Source: Hymenobacter sp. DG25A
Lineage (GTDB): Bacteria > Bacteroidota > Bacteroidia > Cytophagales > Hymenobacteraceae
Direction of reading: 5' to 3'
Assembly (NCBI RefSeq): GCF_001280305.1
Contig: NZ_CP012623.1
Coordinates: 2,232,001-2,296,000, forward strand
DNA length: 64,000 nucleotides
Shown here: one piece after another, positions 62,050 to 64,000 of the stretch
How positions within the stretch are numbered: the stretch's first letter is position 1
Layout: every line of letters begins with the position of its first letter
The notes under the pieces: generated by a model
Told to the model about the DNA's origin: nothing
Database searches by the model: none
Seen by the model: only the letters and a program-made list of their open reading frames with translations
Position numbers and translations under genes: made by a program

Positions 62050-63885
62050 ATGCGGCATTCTACCGCCTCTCTTCTTTTTGCCCTGGCGCTGCCTCTCACC
62101 GCCCTGGCCCAGGCCCCCGTGCGCTACCAGGTGGCATTCCCCAATGCCGTGCACCACGAGGCCCAGGTAACCGTCACCTTCTCTGAGCTACCCTCCGGGC
62201 CGCTGCAGGTACGGATGGCGCGCAGCTCGCCCGGCCGCTATGCCCTGCACGAGTTTGCCAAGAACGTGTACGGTGTGCAGGCCACCGACTCGAAAGGGAA
62301 AGCCCTGAATATTTCCCAACCCGACCCTTACGGCTGGGCTGTGACCGGCCACGATGGCACCGTGCGCTTTACCTACACGCTGTTCGGCGACCGGACCGAT
62401 GGCACCTACGCCGGAATTGATGCCCAGCACGCGCACCTGAATATGCCGGCCACGCTGGCCTACGCCCAGGGGCAGGAACAGCGGCCGGTGGAGGTGAAGT
62501 TTGACGCGCCCGCCGGCTGGCAGATTGCCACCCAGCTGCGCCCTGAAACCGCCGCCAACACCTACTCTGCGCCCCACATGCAGTACCTCATGGATAGCCC
62601 CACTTCCCTGGGCAACCAGCAGGTACGCACCTGGCAGGAACAGGGCCAGACCATTGAGCTGAAGGTGCTGCACAACGGTACCGATGCCGAGCTGGATGCT
62701 TACACTGAGCAGACCAAGAAGGTAGTAAAAGAAGCCGCCGCCGTGTTTGGCGAGCTGCCCAAGTACGATTTTGGCCGCTACACGTTTGTGGCGAATTACA
62801 CGCCCCAGGCCAGCGGCGACGGCATGGAGCACCGCAACTCTACTTCCGTTACCAACTCCCGCTCTTTAAAGGGGGCCGATGCCTTACGCAACCTGGGTAC
62901 GGTTTCGCACGAGTTTTTCCACGGCTGGAACGTGGAGCGCCTGCGCCCCCGCGACCTGGAGCCGTTTGACTTCAGCCGGGCCAACATGAGCAGCAACCTG
63001 TGGTTTGCCGAAGGCTTTACCCAGTATTTTGGCGAGCTGCTATTGTGCCGTTCCGGGGCGTATTCTACGGATCAATACGCCAGCATAGCCGTCAGTGGCC
63101 TGGTGAATGCCATGCTGAATGCGCCCGGGGCCAAGCTCTACTCGCCGGTGCATATGAGCCAGCAGGCGCCTTTCGTGGATGCCGCCGTCAGCATCGACCC
63201 CAATAACCGCAGCAATACCTACCTCTCCTACTACATCATTGGTGGGGCCAATGCCTTGGCGCTGGATCTGGAGCTGCGCCAGAAGTATAAAACCGACCTG
63301 GATGCCTTCATGCGGGCCATGTGGCAGCAGCACGGCAAGCTCCAGCGCGACTATGCCCCGGAACGGCCCTACACCCTGTCCGACTGGCAGCGCGTGCTGG
63401 GCGAAGTAACGCGCGACACGGCCTTTGCCGGGCAGTTTTTCCGCCAGCACATTATCGGCCATACCCTCCCCGATTTTGCTCCCCTGCTGGCTCCCGCCGG
63501 CATGGTGGTGCGCAAGGCACACGCCGGCAAGGCTACCCTGGGCGACAGCTGGCTGAAGTTCGATAATAAGGTTCTGACCATCAGCTCGGCTACCTTCCGG
63601 AACGATGCCCTGTATAATGCCGGCCTCGACCGGGGCGACCAGCTGCTGAAGCTGGATGGGAAAGAGCTGAAAGATCAAAAGACCTTCGACAAGCTCCTGA
63701 GCAAGCACAAGCCCGGGGATGTAGTGCAGCTGGAAGCCCGCTCCCGCGGGCAGGTACGCACTGTGCCCGTAACGCTGCAGGAAGATATCGAGCTGGAAGT
63801 AGTGACCCTGGAAAAAGCCGGCCAGCAGCCCACCCCCGAGCAGCTGGCGTTCCGCGCTGCCTGGCTGGACAGCAAGGCCAAGTAA
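62050..63885 (+). CDS. M61 family peptidase (glycyl aminopeptidase type) with PDZ domain
   Basis: A 611-residue secreted metallopeptidase. Signal peptide through ...LTALAQ; the zinc motif HEFFHGWNVERLRP has HEFFH at 287-291, and WFAEGFTQYF at 318-327 supplies the third zinc ligand (E321). The C-terminal 120 residues form a PDZ domain (AGLDRGDQLLKLDGKELKDQKTFDKLL). Such enzymes trim glycine- or alanine-containing peptides outside the cytoplasm. The ATG at 62050 fits the signal peptide; a terminator follows. Confidence 0.93.
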   Translation: MRHSTASLLFALALPLTALAQAPVRYQVAFPNAVHHEAQVTVTFSELPSGPLQVRMARSSPGRYALHEFAKNVYGVQATDSKGKALNISQPDPYGWAVTGHDGTVRFTYTLFGDRTDGTYAGIDAQHAHLNMPATLAYAQGQEQRPVEVKFDAPAGWQIATQLRPETAANTYSAPHMQYLMDSPTSLGNQQVRTWQEQGQTIELKVLHNGTDAELDAYTEQTKKVVKEAAAVFGELPKYDFGRYTFVANYTPQASGDGMEHRNSTSVTNSRSLKGADALRNLGTVSHEFFHGWNVERLRPRDLEPFDFSRANMSSNLWFAEGFTQYFGELLLCRSGAYSTDQYASIAVSGLVNAMLNAPGAKLYSPVHMSQQAPFVDAAVSIDPNNRSNTYLSYYIIGGANALALDLELRQKYKTDLDAFMRAMWQQHGKLQRDYAPERPYTLSDWQRVLGEVTRDTAFAGQFFRQHIIGHTLPDFAPLLAPAGMVVRKAHAGKATLGDSWLKFDNKVLTISSATFRNDALYNAGLDRGDQLLKLDGKELKDQKTFDKLLSKHKPGDVVQLEARSRGQVRTVPVTLQEDIELEVVTLEKAGQQPTPEQLAFRAAWLDSKAK

Positions 63886-63916
63886 GCTTCTACCAACTTC
63901 CCATCTGCATTGAAAA

Positions 63917-63956
63917 TAAAAAGGCGGCCTCCAGGCATCGGAGGCCGCCTTTTTTA
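63917..63956. terminator. Bidirectional terminator
   Basis: AAAAAGGCGGCCTCC and GGAGGCCGCCTTTTT form a perfect stem with a 7-base loop and A/T flanks. It serves the M61 gene and possibly the minus-strand gene beyond it. Confidence 0.88.
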
Positions 63957-63972
63957 TGCGTTGAAGTGAAGG

Positions 63973-64000
63973 TTATTTACGCCGACCGAACAGGCGCAAA
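63973..64000 (-). CDS. C-terminus of a minus-strand gene (partial, tentative)
   Basis: The frame ending TAA at 63973-63975 reads ...LRLFGRRK, a plausible C-terminus placed just past a bidirectional terminator. Only nine codons are visible and an alternative frame ending at 63977 (...FAPVRSA) is possible, so this is tentative. Confidence 0.3.

Overview
The window looks like a piece of chromosome from a GC-rich member of the Bacteroidota, most likely Hymenobacter or a close relative (Hymenobacteraceae, Cytophagales). The pointers are a C-terminal type IX secretion sorting domain (55375-56265), a TonB-dependent receptor paired with a DUF4249 lipoprotein (6139-9352), several secreted proteins and lipoproteins of Bacteroidota type, starts that mostly lack a Shine-Dalgarno sequence, and repeated copies of the phylum's -7 promoter element TAnnTTTG. 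The genus is an inference from protein flavour and base composition, not from a marker gene.

Layout: 1-5663 holds the start of a divergent secreted protein, sbcC and two proteins of unknown function. 5723-10359 holds a thioredoxin and a surface/uptake cluster (TonB receptor, DUF4249, two small lipoproteins). 10365-14753 is a minus-strand block with purine nucleoside phosphorylase, sppA and rarA. 14940-18073 holds an EamA transporter, a low-GC two-gene cassette and a DUF5996 protein. 18163-23869 holds lpdA, two paralogous TPR genes on either side of a geranylgeranyl-reductase-like flavoprotein, and fabG. 24132-28492 carries pta and ackA (acetyl-CoA to acetate with ATP formation), separated by a low-GC acetyltransferase gene. 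28724-38427 holds an SDR enzyme, a VWA membrane protein, an RluE-type pseudouridine synthase overlapping an alpha/beta hydrolase, dnaK, a flavin monooxygenase and a DegT aminotransferase. 38665-48710 holds an EEP phosphodiesterase, purE, marC, hemE, a heptose-kinase-type sugar kinase, an aspartate-type aminotransferase, a glycosyltransferase split by an apparent frameshift, recR and clpS. 49049-59344 holds a YceI/MarR pair, a dipeptide epimerase, a dicarboxylate symporter, several envelope proteins, a T9SS cargo protein and a 776-residue GAF-like protein. 59433-64000 holds two PAP2 phosphatases flanking tRNA-Leu(CAG), a methyltransferase and an M61 peptidase.

Most of the window is ordinary housekeeping and envelope chromosome. 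The unexplained structure lies between the genes: four families of dispersed long palindromes of about 85-160 bp, in 13 places. The arms differ between copies by paired changes that keep the stem intact, and no transposase or RAYT gene lies in the window. Other notable points are two low-GC insertions, overlapping palindromes inside a near-perfect promoter upstream of marR, a recurrent TACCTTTG-like element only 4-8 bases before many start codons (suggesting leaderless or nearly leaderless mRNAs), and the homopolymer frameshift in the glycosyltransferase. I found no CRISPR array, prophage, insertion sequence or defence island.
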